A stretch of 64,000 bases of DNA from Marchantia polymorpha subsp. ruderalis (taxonomy: Eukaryota; Streptophyta; Marchantiopsida; Marchantiales; Marchantiaceae), in the NCBI GenBank assembly GCA_037833965.1, contig AP031358.1:8626001-8690000 (forward strand), written 5' to 3'. The notes beneath the pieces were generated by a model. That model saw only the letters and a program-made list of their open reading frames with translations. It was not told the DNA's origin and did no database searches. Made by a program: the position numbers and the translations under genes. Positions 47,282 through 59,580 of this stretch are shown here, one piece after another. The stretch's first letter is position 1. Each line of letters starts with the position of its first letter.

Positions 47282-47911
47282 TACACCCTAACCCGTATCA
47301 CCGTAAACTGCGAAATAAACAAAGTGTGACATTTTCGAGAATGTCACATTTTGAAATTTGTACCTAATGTGATATTATAAAAAAAGTTAAAAAATCAAAA
47401 TAAAACTACAATGCAAAATAAAAATAAAAAATAAAAAACATCAAAATTTTTAGATCTAATATATAATTCAAAATTATGAATGAGAACAAAATGATGCAAA
47501 TGCCGCGTGTGTAAGATCGAAGGTTGGTGCAAGGGGCATCTCACGACACTCAGAATAGCATTTCGTTTATCACAGGAGCGGCTTATGACCCTTTTGCTAC
47601 TATAGAATCCATCCATACTTGATATTATCACATTTACACTAAAGATTGATATTTTTGTTACTATACAATCCATCGATACTTGATATTATCACACTTACAT
47701 TAAAGATTTATCTTTTTGCTATTATAAAATCCATCGATACTTGATATTATCACATTTACACTAAAAATTTTGGACAAAAATTGTGACATTATCGAAGGTG
47801 ATAGTGGTAATAAAGAGGTAGTTTTATACTAGGAAAATCGGTTTCAAACTTTTAGGTGACAATATTGAGGTTTTTTATTAAAAAGTGTGAGATTATAGAA
47901 GTTAGGGTGTA
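47282..47911. mobile_element. Possible MITE with 11-bp terminal inverted repeats
   Basis: TACACCCTAAC at 47282-47292 is the inverse complement of GTTAGGGTGTA at 47901-47911. A nested hairpin TGTGACATT-TTCGAG-AATGTCACA stands near the left end, and a related TGTGACATTATCG appears near the right end. No exact target duplication is adjacent, so this is tentative. Confidence 0.35.
47592..47770. repeat. Threefold tandem repeat, about 60 bp
   Basis: Three copies begin near 47592, 47652 and 47713 and share ATCCATCGATACTTGATATT followed by ATCACATTTACA with minor changes. The array lies inside the possible MITE. Confidence 0.88.
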
Positions 47912-47949
47912 GATTGTTTCAGTAGATTGTCATTTACTCAAAGCATTAA

Positions 47950-48245
47950 TAATAATATAGGATAATAATAAATGTCGGTTAGTTATTAAAAGTAGTAATA
48001 GTTTTACAGGATAATAATAAGTGTCGATTAGTTATCACTCACCTGGTGCTAATTAGTACTCACTTTCCTTTTTTATTTTTATTCAAAGTAGTAATAATAT
48101 TACAAGATAATAATAAGTGCGGACTAGTTATCATTCACATGGTGCTAATTAGCCCTTATCTTATTTACTCAAAGTAATAATAATATTATAGGAGAATAAT
48201 AAATGCCGGTTAGTTATCTCTCACCCCGTGCTAATTAACCCTCAC
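47950..48245. repeat. Fourfold degenerate tandem repeat
   Basis: Copies share (A/G)ATAATAATAA.TG(C/T)CG, TTAGTTAT and, in the last three, TCAC...GTGCTAATTA. They start near 47955, 48000, 48100 and 48185, with period lengthening by insertions. Confidence 0.75.
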
Positions 48246-48299
48246 CCTACTATACAAATATCATTCATTGGTTCACTCGGATTATAGTAATTATATAGT

Positions 48300-51000
48300 G
48301 AAAAAAAAACTTAACGAGTTTTCAGTCTTTTTGATAGACCATTTCTTTTCTCCAAATCTAGAGCATATTTGTGCCTATCATTTTATAGTTTCAGAATCCT
48401 TACAATGCCATGCTCCAGGAAAAGGGGTCCACTCTCGAGTTCATTAGACACCAAGGGCTCCTCCGAAGTGTGCCTAACCTAAGACTGGAACAATATCAGA
48501 TCCTCTAGTATAAGCCAAGCAACATTATGAAAACAGCATCTTGGTCGATGGAACCAGTAGCTGGATCTAAAGCAGCACGAAGTTATCACCCGCAAGAAAG
48601 AAGCTACATGGGATAATTTTACAAGCTCGGATGGCAGAACTCACTAGTTTGAATGTTGTAAAGTGAACGGTTAGCTGTTAAGAGTAGCTGCAATTTTGGT
48701 TAGGCCATAAACATATGACCTTTGAAGGGACCTCAATCACCTCACTTGCCTTGACTAATACAACGGCATGTCCGAGGGCAGTTTAGAACCGACCAATTGT
48801 TTTTTTTCCATGACATAGACCTTGTAACCCAAATGAACCAATGAGTGTCGTCCATATAATAATATGAAGGCTAGTTAGCCCCAAGTGAATGATAACTAGC
48901 CGACTCCAAGGATAATAATTGTCATAATACTATCAATTTAGTCAGAAGTACCATTGGGATCAACACATACTTATATATGTTCCAGAGTCCCCCGGTCATT
49001 AATGCACTCTTGACATCAAGTTAGCGTAAATGGTCACTCAATATACTTGATATCTATCAACTTTTCGTTTATCTAATAAACGAAAAGTTGAGTACCTAAA
49101 CATCAATGATGCATTACACAAAAAATTAATGTGATTTGAGTATCCAGAGTTGAGTAGTATCGATAGCTCGATTAAGTTATGTAAGTAAATACGTATTTTC
49201 CCTTTTGATAATATTGGGATCTGAAATCTCCTTGGCCTCCTTTCACTTATCAATTTAGTGTACCAAAACGCAAGCCAGGAGCGTGAAGTAAATTTGCTGT
49301 TGTCTCAAGATATCTTCGCCTCGAGGTTTCAATACAGACATTTTGCAACTTTATTGCTTCGCAAATCTGTGACAAACATCTTCCAAAATAAGTCCCTCAC
49401 AAAGCATTATGGAACATCTGTTCCTCATGCGTTCAATCACACCTTTCAAGCTAATGATTCCCTGAGATGGGGATTGTAGTCCTATAATGCCAGCGCATGG
49501 ATTCTCCTTCTTCCGCTCGCTTGACAAACGCACTGTGAAACTCCTTCCAGCATCACAAGTGTCTCGATTTCACATGTCTGAACCCAGAACTGCAGGCATC
49601 GTGGCGACCCTGAAGACCTGGTAATTGAGTTAAGACTCCTGGGAAAACATGAACTGAATAGACGATTTGTTAAGCCGAAGCTTAGGATAAGCTGATCGTC
49701 TGAACTCTGCTCATCGATCCGCTAAAATCTCCACATCTCGCTCGGGCTTCTCAGAATCGTGTTAGTGAAATAATCCCTGAAATGTAGGCAATGCTGGTAC
49801 GTTGTCGTCATGAAGGAATTTCCTCGCATAGAAAACCAAATCTTCATACACTGGCTTCTTCTCGTCCTTCTACCTTTCGAAGTTAAAAGTCCCTCATCAC
49901 GCTTATAATAATACTCTGGACAGTGTCATCTACTTTCGATTCATGAAAGCCCTGCCTCACGCTTCGCAAAGTTTCTACCTCGGCATCTCTTACTCCTACT
50001 TCTCAAAGTTAAAAGTCATGCTCGAGCTCTGCTGTAGACGGTTGAACAGGGGTAGACCTGGATGCTCTGGTCAGGACATCATCCCTCTGGTCAGTGGCAT
50101 GCATTTGATAGATGCCGAAAAAGCGTTTCAGTTAATTCTCTAATAAGCTTCAGCGGGTGAAATTGACCTTCACCTAACTCTCGAGTGGCGAAAGGTGGAA
50201 CTGAAATGGGGCATCGAGACAACGCGAGCTCCGTAAATGTTTCAGCAGGAGGTAGAGCCTGAAAAGTTCCAGTTGTTGTCAAACGGAACCTTCCAGAATT
50301 ATCTTATCATTGGTGAAAGTGGGGGTGGAAGAGGGAGTCGCAAACGAGCTATCGCTAGATTGGCGGAAACGGTGCCAGACAGCTAGCTAGCCGAATGGGA
50401 CAAACCGAAGGTAGAGATCCATAGCCTCCATAGCTGGACAAGCGCAGTATGCACCAAAAAAGCCCAGGAAAATCGGGGCCACAGTGCTCAACGAAGAGAG
50501 AGAAGGTCCAGAGGAGTGAGTGTGCAGTGCGCAGCCAAGCATGGAGCCACAAAGGAAGCCAAATTAGCGGGCGGGTGGAGAGCACGGCCTCAACAAAGCC
50601 AGATTTCAGAGCCACCGCTTAGAAGCAACCTTCTATTTATTGAGCATGAAAGAAGCATGACATGCCCACCTCGAGACAGATAACTCCCACTGAACGGAAA
50701 CCACATCGCTCTCGTTTGATAGAGGGAACAAGATTCCTCCCTCCCTGGAAAGCAGGAGGGAAGAGGAGGAGGAGGATTAGAAATGCCTTGAGCATCATCG
50801 CATTTCATGTCCAGGTCTCCCACGGGACATGAATGGACTCATCTCGATTCCTGTTCAGAGGGCAGTGCAGAGTAGAATCTGCGGTTCGATTGACTCGTGG
50901 GAGGATGGGTTTGAGGTGATGTCGTAAGGACATGTACAATGAGACTCTCGTTCTGATTCTGTGCCCAGTTCACGTGGACTATTTAAAGATTCAGGGCGGG
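48300..51000. other. Intergenic region upstream of the GT37 gene
   Basis: No gene could be supported. Composition rises gradually towards 51 kb. A perfect 14-bp hairpin with a five-base loop lies at 49058-49090 (CAACTTTTCGTTTA and its complement). Direct copies of a CTCACGCTT/CTCAAAGTTAAAAGTC phrase occur near 49870-50010, a small local duplication. Confidence 0.5.
50980..50988 (+). promoter_or_regulatory. Candidate TATA box of the GT37 gene
   Basis: TATTTAAAG lies about 135 bases upstream of the chosen start codon, next to a CACGTG at 50970-50975 (G-box core). Position and sequence suit a plant promoter, but no start site is known. Confidence 0.35.
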
Positions 51001-51123
51001 CTGTTCGAGGGATCGGAGGGAATATTGATATTTTATGTGGCGGAGGGGCAGACCAGAGAGCTTAAGTGTTGAGATCCTGGCTGTTGTCCCCTTGTGGTCG
51101 TAACCTCTCTCTGTGCTGAGAGT

Positions 51124-53163
51124 ATGGCAAAACTTTCAGCACCTGAGAAGGTGAAGCTGGCGATCACGCCCTCGTGGCCGATCTTGTGCGTGGGGCTGTT
51201 TCTGCTGGCCTTGATCATTCAGAATTCCGACTCTGTCGATCGATTCTTCGTGACGAGCTACATCCGCCACACTCCTCGAGCCGAGGCGCAAGAGATCGCC
51301 GACACCGCTCACGTGCCGGCAGGCACCGCCACTCTCGACGAGAAGAGCGATGGAACGATCTTCGCTGCAGATTCGGGTCCTCCTCCTTCGAATCCCCCTC
51401 CGCCCCCTGCTCCCGTCATCGACGAGCCGTCCAAGGACCAAGACGTAGTGTTCAAGGATGACTCGCAGAGCGCCATTCTCGCGCAGCAGCAGAAGAACGA
51501 GGAAGAGGAGAATGCCAACCTGCGCACGGACGACGACGATGACACGGCGTTCGTGCCTTCCGCGGGAGTGCAGAAGCTGGTGGAATTGCTGCGCCAGGCG
51601 ACGCTCGAGGCCTCGGGCGGCGAGCCGGTGGAGTTCACGGAGGCGGACAGGAAGGCGTGGGACGAGCAGCATCCGTGCCGGAGTCGAGGCGAGCTCAGGT
51701 CGTTGTACGCGGAGCGCAAGCACATGAAGGACGTGCCGATCAACCGGCAGTGGAATCTGGTCTTCTCGGAGTACGAGAAGCTCCATCGCACCTGCACGTC
51801 GAGAATAGGCGATCTGCAGCGCTACTTCGAGTCGAAAAACACGTCTTCGGGGTGCAAATTCCTCGTGACGGAGCCGCACTTTGGCCTGGGCAACAAGCTC
51901 TTCCACACCTCGTCCACCCTGATGCTGGCGATCCTGACGCAGCGCGTGATTCTCATCCCGAAAGCTACCTCGATTCCGGCCTTGTTCTGCGAACCATTCG
52001 CCGGGTCGTCCTGGGGAATCGACGATGCCTTCCACAGCCTCATCAAGGACGGCCGCAAACCCTCGGAGCAGTTCTTCAAGCAGGTCGATCACGACAGGAC
52101 CGTCGCTCGCAAGGCCAAAGGCACGCTGGGCAACAGTCTGTACGCATCGGCGATGAATGACGAGTGGGTGGGTCCAGAGCCGAGGTTCTGGTGCAACACG
52201 GAGCAGAAGTACATGAGCTCTGTCACGTGGTTGACGGTGAGCGGATGCACGCTCTTCGTGCACAAGCTGATGGCGATCGACATGTTCCGTCGGGCTATGG
52301 AGGATCTGTTTCCGCAGAAAATCGTGGTCACGTACCTGCTGCGCTCGGTGCTGCTGCCCACGGATCCGGCCTGGGAGCGAATTCTGCACGTGAACGAGGT
52401 CTATCTGGCGGGCGCGCAGAAGCAGGTCGGCGTGCAGGTGCGATTCTTCCAGGAAGACGAGGAGTACAAGTTGAAGAACGAACAGATCAACAAGCGCATC
52501 ACGAAATGCATGTGGGAACACAAAATCCTGCCCGAAGTCTGCCCCGCCAATCCCCACGACAAAGCTCTGGCCGATCCCAAATTCGCCGACTGCAACCACA
52601 AGCTCACGGCCGAGGATCACCAGAACCCCAAAGTGCTCAAGGTGCTCATCGGGTCGCTCTTCCTGGGGCTACACGACCACCTGAACGACATCTACCTGCG
52701 CCACGAGATGACCACCACCAAAGAGGCCGTGGGCATCATTCAGCTCACCCACGAGCTCATCCAGGGCGACGGCCAGGAAGTGGACACGCAAGCTTTGGTC
52801 GAGATTATCAGCCTCAGTATGTCTGACATTCTGCTGATCACGCCCATGTCCACATTCGGAGGGGTGATTCACGCCTACGGAGGTCTGATCCCCTGGTTCA
52901 TCGAGTTCGGCCCCGAGAAGGATCCGGCCGTGGTGTGCGAGAGAGGCAAGGGCATCGAGCCCTGCTACATGGGCGCCAGTCAGTACTACGAGTGCAAGTA
53001 TGATGATGCCGGACAGCAGAAGATTTCGGACGTGGTTCCTTACCTGCAGGATTGCTTGGCGATCGATGTGGGATACGGATACAAGCTCAACATGATACCG
53101 GAAGGATACGGAATGCAGATGACCCCGGAGAATTCCAAGGATCAGGACTTTTCTATAGACTAA
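51124..53163 (+). CDS. GT37 (FUT1-type) fucosyltransferase, Golgi type II membrane protein
   Basis: An intronless frame of 679 codons. GT37 enzymes add L-fucose from GDP-fucose to wall glycans such as xyloglucan or arabinogalactan in the Golgi. A short N-terminal tail and one membrane segment (about residues 15-33, PSWPILCVGLFLLALIIQ) give type II topology. An extended stem follows, with a proline run (86-96), an acidic run (DDDDD, 136-140) and a Gln/Glu-rich part. The catalytic region begins near 245: FGLGNKLFHTSS (253-264), VGVQVRFFQ (435-443, the GDP-fucose motif position of FUT1) and TPMSTFGGVIHAYGGLIPWF (573-592), then a cysteine-rich tail (CERG, EPCYMG, YYECKYD). It is longer than Arabidopsis FUT1 (about 558), mostly in the stem. 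An in-frame ATG at 51094 is possible, but the tail from 51124 is more typical. The acceptor cannot be told from sequence. Confidence 0.92.
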   Translation: MAKLSAPEKVKLAITPSWPILCVGLFLLALIIQNSDSVDRFFVTSYIRHTPRAEAQEIADTAHVPAGTATLDEKSDGTIFAADSGPPPSNPPPPPAPVIDEPSKDQDVVFKDDSQSAILAQQQKNEEEENANLRTDDDDDTAFVPSAGVQKLVELLRQATLEASGGEPVEFTEADRKAWDEQHPCRSRGELRSLYAERKHMKDVPINRQWNLVFSEYEKLHRTCTSRIGDLQRYFESKNTSSGCKFLVTEPHFGLGNKLFHTSSTLMLAILTQRVILIPKATSIPALFCEPFAGSSWGIDDAFHSLIKDGRKPSEQFFKQVDHDRTVARKAKGTLGNSLYASAMNDEWVGPEPRFWCNTEQKYMSSVTWLTVSGCTLFVHKLMAIDMFRRAMEDLFPQKIVVTYLLRSVLLPTDPAWERILHVNEVYLAGAQKQVGVQVRFFQEDEEYKLKNEQINKRITKCMWEHKILPEVCPANPHDKALADPKFADCNHKLTAEDHQNPKVLKVLIGSLFLGLHDHLNDIYLRHEMTTTKEAVGIIQLTHELIQGDGQEVDTQALVEIISLSMSDILLITPMSTFGGVIHAYGGLIPWFIEFGPEKDPAVVCERGKGIEPCYMGASQYYECKYDDAGQQKISDVVPYLQDCLAIDVGYGYKLNMIPEGYGMQMTPENSKDQDFSID

Positions 53164-54713
53164 TAATCCGTCCAGTTGATGTTTGCTTACACTGGCCATG
53201 TTTGCGACCTGTATATAATTGGTTATGTCTAAATGAAAGAGCCACGGCCAGCACCCAGCACCCAGGGCCCCAACCCCCACACTCCTCGGTCCATACCATC
53301 ATCATGACAGTTCGTCTGCAATTTCTCACAATTTTCGGCAAAGAATTGCTCGGACTTACTCGTGCTCGGGCTTCGGTCGAGAAATCGATGGATCAGACTT
53401 CTGACATGGATGATGCTGATTCTCCGAAGTTCGTTCACCAATTCTACCAGCTCTTCAAGCAGACCGGTCCTGATGCCTACCTTGGCACCACTTTTGTCGG
53501 ATCATCTCTTGTTTGCAGAATTTCTGGGCGGGGAATGCAATTTATCGATGGAGGTCGGTTGAATTATTTGGTCGAGATTTTCATCCGGGAATGCAGTTGA
53601 GTGACAGACATAGTTTTAGTGATTGTCATTGATGAGAGCAGCAACAGATTCCTGAGTATCGATCAGTCGATGGGACGGAATTCTTGTGGATCCTCTAGAG
53701 GATTGAGATGCCTCACTCATCTCGGAGCTTTAGGATCGAGATGGTGATGCAATTTAGCAGTGAACTATTTATCGGCTCCATGGTTGGGGCTCGGAAAGGA
53801 AGAGCTAACGTCTTCAGGCTGAAACGTGCTCTATATCATCATTGAAAGGTGGTCAGGTTCCAAAGGGAACCGTAAACAGGTGGACGAACAGGGTTTATGA
53901 TGTATAAAGATTCAGGCGAATCCCAGCTGGACGAGATGTGTCTTGGGCAGAGGGAGGGCCGGCATAAAGTGGGGATGATTGATCGAACTGGGACGATGGA
54001 CCCAACAAGTGGTCCAAGGCCTCTTGTTGTGGCCTTGGACCCGAGGCCACTTGTGGTGATGTCGTTCATAGACCTCGTGCCGAATCCGTGAGCACGTGGA
54101 GAGTACTTTAGATGAGCTGATGGGGGCCCGGGAGAGGCTCAAGGAACGCAGAAAACATTACAATTTGGTAAAGTCTAGACGAACATTGTTCAGATGATCC
54201 TTGTAATCTTTAGTTAGTATATTTTTTGAAAGCTCGTGACATGTCTCAGACGATCGATCTTTCCATAGAGGTCCGCACGGAGGTGACAAAGTGGAGTTGG
54301 GTTCCGGTCCAAACATGATTCTTCTGTGCGATGATTGGTGCCCTGATTACAGTATTTATTTTTTGATGTAATATAGAAGCAATGATGTCCGAAAGTGACG
54401 ACATGTCTGGCTTTCTTGTTGAGTAAATTTCGTTCCCCGCGGTGAACGTTCTAATCTGTAAAGGGTTGGTGTCTTTTCATCCTGTGATCGAATGTAACCA
54501 TGAACTGTTTCTTGAAGGCACCCGGCTTCAATCTCGTTAGAAACAAATGCGGTATGCAAACGGTTTGTCCTCGATGAATCAATGTAGCTTGTCCACTAAC
54601 TGTTGAGAGAATTGATGGAATATATTATGTTCTATCTCGTCGATGTCTGAACTCGATAATCGTGATACAGATGTAGTGCTAGCAAGAGAGTAACTTTATT
54701 ATTGCCTGGCAGA
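53164..54713. other. 3' side of the GT37 gene and intergenic DNA
   Basis: This includes the 3' UTR of the fucosyltransferase. No second gene is supported. A hairpin with GGTCCAAGGCC arms (54011-54021 and 54031-54041) is extended by CAAGTGG/CCACTTG further out. Confidence 0.45.
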
Positions 54714-54721
54714 ATGGAAGT

Positions 54722-54912
54722 TAGGCTTGGCCACGGTCCGGACTGGCGGTTAACCGTGGGTCCCGTTTAACCGGTCCCAGAGAAAATTCGTCACCCTAAT
54801 GTAATGTAGTTCATAGGCTTGGCCACGATCCGGTCCGGTCCAATTTTCTCTGGGACCGGTTTACCGGTCCACCTTTTTTCTGAACCCGTTAACCTGACCG
54901 TGGCCAAGCCTG
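54722..54912. mobile_element. hAT-type MITE, 191 bp
   Basis: Ends are TAGGCTTGGCCACGGTC at 54722 and its inverse complement (one mismatch at the first base) finishing at 54912. The perfect 8-bp target duplication ATGGAAGT is at 54714-54721 and 54913-54920. The 8-bp duplication and (C/T)AGG-start ends fit the hAT superfamily. Inside, CCGGTCCCAGAGAAAATT pairs exactly with AATTTTCTCTGGGACCGG, and a second copy of the terminal sequence begins at 54814. There is no coding capacity. Confidence 0.9.
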
Positions 54913-54920
54913 ATGGAAGT

Positions 54921-57300
54921 CATGTTTAACGTGAGTGAGTAATTCGTGAGCAAATATATGGTGGCCACAACGGGCGTAAGATGTTGAGACGCTTTCACCA
55001 AAGTTGGACGTTTTCTTAGACTGCAAATTACAACTCAGGGTGTAGTATGTGAAAGTACTGTATTCATCTAGAAGGTATGGGTGTTCAGCAAGTCGTCATA
55101 AAATCTACAACGAGGTCCAACTTCTTGGGTCCAAGTTGATTTTACGATAGCTCTACCACTTTTGGTTGCCGAATCACAAGAATGTACAAATGAATGTGGG
55201 GATCAGGGTATCGACCTTTGGAGTCGATCTTCAACTTAGAAGCTGTTTCAACCGTATGCATGTATATACAGCAATCATTCCGCTTTTCAGAAGACGACTT
55301 CCAGGCTGATTAGGCTGCTGAGAATCGCACAACCATGCATGTCGTGATCGGTAAAGCATGATGAGGATTGTTTTGGTCCAAAGGAAGATTCCTTTGGACC
55401 AAACCGAACGAAAGAGCCAGCCGGATAAAGGGAAGTGGCTTTTCATGTGGCATTATCTTGAGCCTTGCGGCCTGCACGTGCTATGGCCAGCTCAACGTTC
55501 GCTGCCGCATGGGTTCTCTCGCGTCACGGTTGTCTCGCTGCAGGAGTGAACAAGTATAATCAAAATTAAAGCTTGAGAAAGCCTAAAAACCCATGTTTCA
55601 TAAACCTCCACTGATCAAAACAGGGCAACAGATAAATCTGCATAAAAGTGACAAGGAAGGGAGAGAGAGAGAAGAGAAGAGATCGACACTCTCACAACCA
55701 GCCACAGAGAAGGAGAGAAAGAGAGAGAGAGAAGAGACCGACACTCTCACAACCAGCCTGAATAATGATAACTGAATGATTCATCCCACAAGTCTCCATT
55801 ATCTAGGATCAAATTATGAATGAAAGCTAAAGACCACCGGGAATTGAAGATCATAAGACCAGTCATATCCTTCACAAAGTCAATCCTACAGCTAGATTCA
55901 GGACTGTCCTGGTTAATAGTCGTTGTACCGCTGGTTTAAACTAAGTACAGCTACTGTCCATTTTGAAGTCACGCCTGCAAATTTGACCCTGTTGATATTC
56001 AGTTTGCAAGACGATTGAGGCAATCGCGCTGGCTCCTGGAGAACTTCAGTACCTCAACCTTTGGAGCCCAAGTAGAGAAAGGTTGGGTTCGCTGGGACAT
56101 GCCACGTCGTACTTTCGAACAGTCAGTCAATCCGGCAGATCAGAATCTCCCTCGCGTAGGGGTCACTCTGGAGATTGCACGACGGTTTTAACAGGGAGAG
56201 TCCTGGCAACTGTGGTATTGGAGTGTGGCGCACTCCCACTAAAGAGAAGCTCTATTTGGCTGCCTTCGGACAACTTCATGTCAGTCAAGTCTGCACACTG
56301 TAGCTCTGCAGACCTCCAAGAAAGATGTATGCGGACCTCAATGTCAACGCTACGTTACAAGTTCCCGTCTGCAGATCGAGCTACATCGATAGAGTCCAGA
56401 AGTGAATTGGATCATCGGAAGATGATCCAAGTCTGAAGCTACTCCATCGGCTTCTTCCTTCGGCAAAAATCACTGTTACCTGCTCCCAATCGATTTCCAG
56501 TCATTCCTGCCATGTTTGGGTATACATTTGGGTTGTTATGAAATTTTAACAAGCAAAGACTATATACACTGTCAACATATAACCCGGTGCTCTCATATTC
56601 GCCGAAGAAAACTTTCCATTCTCAAGATTTCAATCGGACAATGCTCGTGGTAAATCTGAGATTGAAGCGGGCTGGGACGACACGACACCCGTCCCTTCGT
56701 TTTCGTATCGTCCACATGAATATGCTTGGTCGATTGACTTAAATTTATTCCAATAACTAAATGATCGCGAATGGACAGGAACAATAGAAAATTTATATCT
56801 GTTTAGTGTTTCTTTTTTCTCACACAATAAGTGGGTGGTCTATCACATGCTTCTCCAGTTTGTCATTGTCTCCAGTTTTGTCATGTTATCAGGAACTTGA
56901 CTAACAAAGGTGAAAATGAAGGTGAAAATGCCTTTCACGCGTCTTTTTTATCACGAATAGGCGATCAGATCGAAGGACATAGCTGAGTAGATCTTTCTTG
57001 GCAGCATGAGAATACTTAATATTTTTTGTTTGGTTTTGGTCAAATCTATACACTTGAACTAAGAGAGAGGATGCCTAATTCACTGGCAAGCAAAGATTGT
57101 TGTTGAATTTCAAGGTGGCATTTATGTTCGGATGGCCTTGAACACCATCGCCGAAAAATTATTCTGATGGACAGTCGTCGAACAAAAATGGGATCATAAT
57201 TGCCAAACTTGTTTTTCATGTGCGTCAATTATTGTTGTAACTTGGCTTTTGCAATAGCTTTGAATGTTGCATACACATTGTCAACATATGTTGTTCATGA
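54921..57300. other. Intergenic, GC-normal
   Basis: No gene could be supported; open frames up to 117 codons (56083-56436) lack recognisable motifs. There is a near-perfect 32-bp palindrome at 55372-55403 (TTTGGTCCAAAGGAA arms, two-base centre) and a GA-rich duplication at 55656-55758. Confidence 0.45.
55656..55758. repeat. GA-rich duplication
   Basis: Two copies of a GAGAGAGA-AAGAG tract followed by CGACACTCTCACAACCAGCC, separated by about 57 bases. Confidence 0.85.
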
Positions 57301-59580
57301 TGAATCATTTTTCCAAGAGTGTTTATGGCATTTCAAGTGATAAAAGACCTGTGCATTATAAGGTTTTTTTGCTTAGATTGAATCTTGATGATCAAATTAT
57401 CATCTTATATATTCTGTGATAAGAAAAAAAATAAAGAAAAAAAATAAAAGATATTAAAAAATCCAACTATTTTGCTTGGCTTTAACTTATCGATTTAGCT
57501 AGCAAATATATCATATTAACATTTTTTTCTTAATTTTAAATATGTTATAAACTTACATTTTCCGGATTGAATATTGGTAAGCTCCAACTAAAATTACATC
57601 AGAAGTATTTTCAAAGCTATTTAAAACACCTCATTAATTAATTGGTTTATTGATGTGTTAACGTACAAAAATTTAAGGTGATGTATCATTTTTTTTTCTT
57701 ATGTTTATTCTCGAATGATGTTTTTTTCTTTTCATGATCTATTTCAAATCCATAATTGATGTAAAAAATTTGAAAAAAGTTTGCTGGATCTTTAATTTAT
57801 TTCTTGATTCCAAAATATAAAATATGAAGCAATAAAATATTTTTATATCATAAAATTAAAACCTTGTTAGATTTTACTTGATTTTAAAATTTCAAATTCA
57901 GAAGGAATTTATGTTCAAATTTCAGATTTTTGCAATGAAATTTTAGATGTAAAATATATCAAGTGTTTTAAATTTTTTGTGTTGATCCTACATATAATTT
58001 TGCCGCACAATAAAAGTAAGCACAAAGTAATATTTGAAGTTAGTTGGTTGATTATCTTTTATTTTTTTCTTAAAATATATATTAATTTTATATAAACTTC
58101 ATATTAATAAAATATTTGAAAAAAAATTTAACTTTTTAAAAAATCAGTTTTCAATTTGATATTGTCAAAATTTTTGTCTCAGATTTTAAAAACATTTGGA
58201 GAACATACAACCTTACAAAAAACAATCATCATAAAATAGTTTAAAAAAATATTGTGTGTGAAGTACCAAATTTAATTTAAATAGAATCATGTGTGCCAAA
58301 ATAACACAAATTTAAACAAATTGATGTTCAAAAGCTTTGATATAATTTTAGTGGATTTAGCAAATTGTTTAAAAAAAATTGCAATCATTTGTAGAAAATT
58401 TGCATTTTGAAGGAAAAATTATCAAGATGAATTACTCTGATATACAATTGGATGAATTTGGCAAATTTTATTAACAAGAGATAATTTCAAGTGATGTCAT
58501 GATAAAATGAGTATGTTAAAATGTTTTTAGTAAAAGTATGTTGTAAGTAATGTAGCTGGTCCAAAAGAAGCTTCAATTTTGCTAACTCAATTCTAATAGC
58601 AAACTTCATAAATAATGTATTCTTAAAATTCATTATTTCCATAATTTTATTGGAATTTTAAGATTTATAATTCTGATTTTGTGATTTTCAACCAATAAAA
58701 TTTTGATGATAAATTTATTTTAAAACATATGTGCGCATATTATTCAAAAAAAAAATACTTTTATGTACTGCTTTCAAATGGAGGAATGGTTCTGAATGCC
58801 CGCAGTTATTGAAATTTATGGCGAATTTCACGAATAGCGATCCCAACCAAATAAGATTCCTACGAGCTTGGATTTTAAAAAAATATGCTGATTTATGCAT
58901 AATTTTGAAATTTAAAATATATATCATACAGAAATAAGTATTATTGAAAATTTTAGGATTATGAAAAAATTTGAGAAAAAATTATTTTTTACGAAAAGAA
59001 AAAAATTTCCTGCTAAAATCAATTATCATTTATCTAATGATTTCCAAAACATTTGTTAAAAAATTTGCAATGTGTTTTTTAAATTAATATACTGTAAAAT
59101 TTGAATAAAAAATAAAATTTATAAGAAAATAAATTTATGCAATGAACCCCAAAAATTTTATGAACAAATTAAATTTATACCAGATTTATCACGTTTTTGC
59201 CGAAATTTATTGAAATCAACACTAGTAAAAAAAAATGAAAGTGTTGTTAAAAGATGGCAAAAATATTCTTCCAAAGTAATTAATAAATTTTTTCTATTTT
59301 ACAGGATAATATATAATATTTTTTAAAAATTAAAATAACAAAAATTATTTATGTGATGAATTTAATCAGGTTTATATGAATGGTTCAAGATGGACACTCA
59401 AAAAAATACGCTTTAGCGTAGATTGAAATAAAACTTTAAAAACCAATATTATAAAAGAAATGAATCAACATATTTAAAGAAAAATATCGTAAAATTTCTT
59501 ATATATTTTTTTATAGAGTATATTAAAATTATAATTATATGATTTATTTGATAACAAGCTAATTTTACTTCAAAATAAAC
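57300..59580. other. AT-rich intergenic DNA
   Basis: Strongly AT-rich with long A/T runs. No gene, RNA or recognisable element was found. Confidence 0.6.

Noticed and set aside
51136-52620. 494-codon open frame on the minus strand across the GT37 gene
   Set aside because: It is antisense to a well-supported coding region and is arginine/leucine-rich, as expected from the GC-rich codons of the sense strand. No family motif is seen.
53304-53600. 98-codon plus-strand frame after the fucosyltransferase
   Set aside because: No motif or domain is recognised, and it falls where the 3' UTR of the preceding gene is expected. Kept out for lack of support.
56083-56436. 117-codon plus-strand frame
   Set aside because: No family resemblance; serine/arginine-rich without domain character or supporting splice sites.
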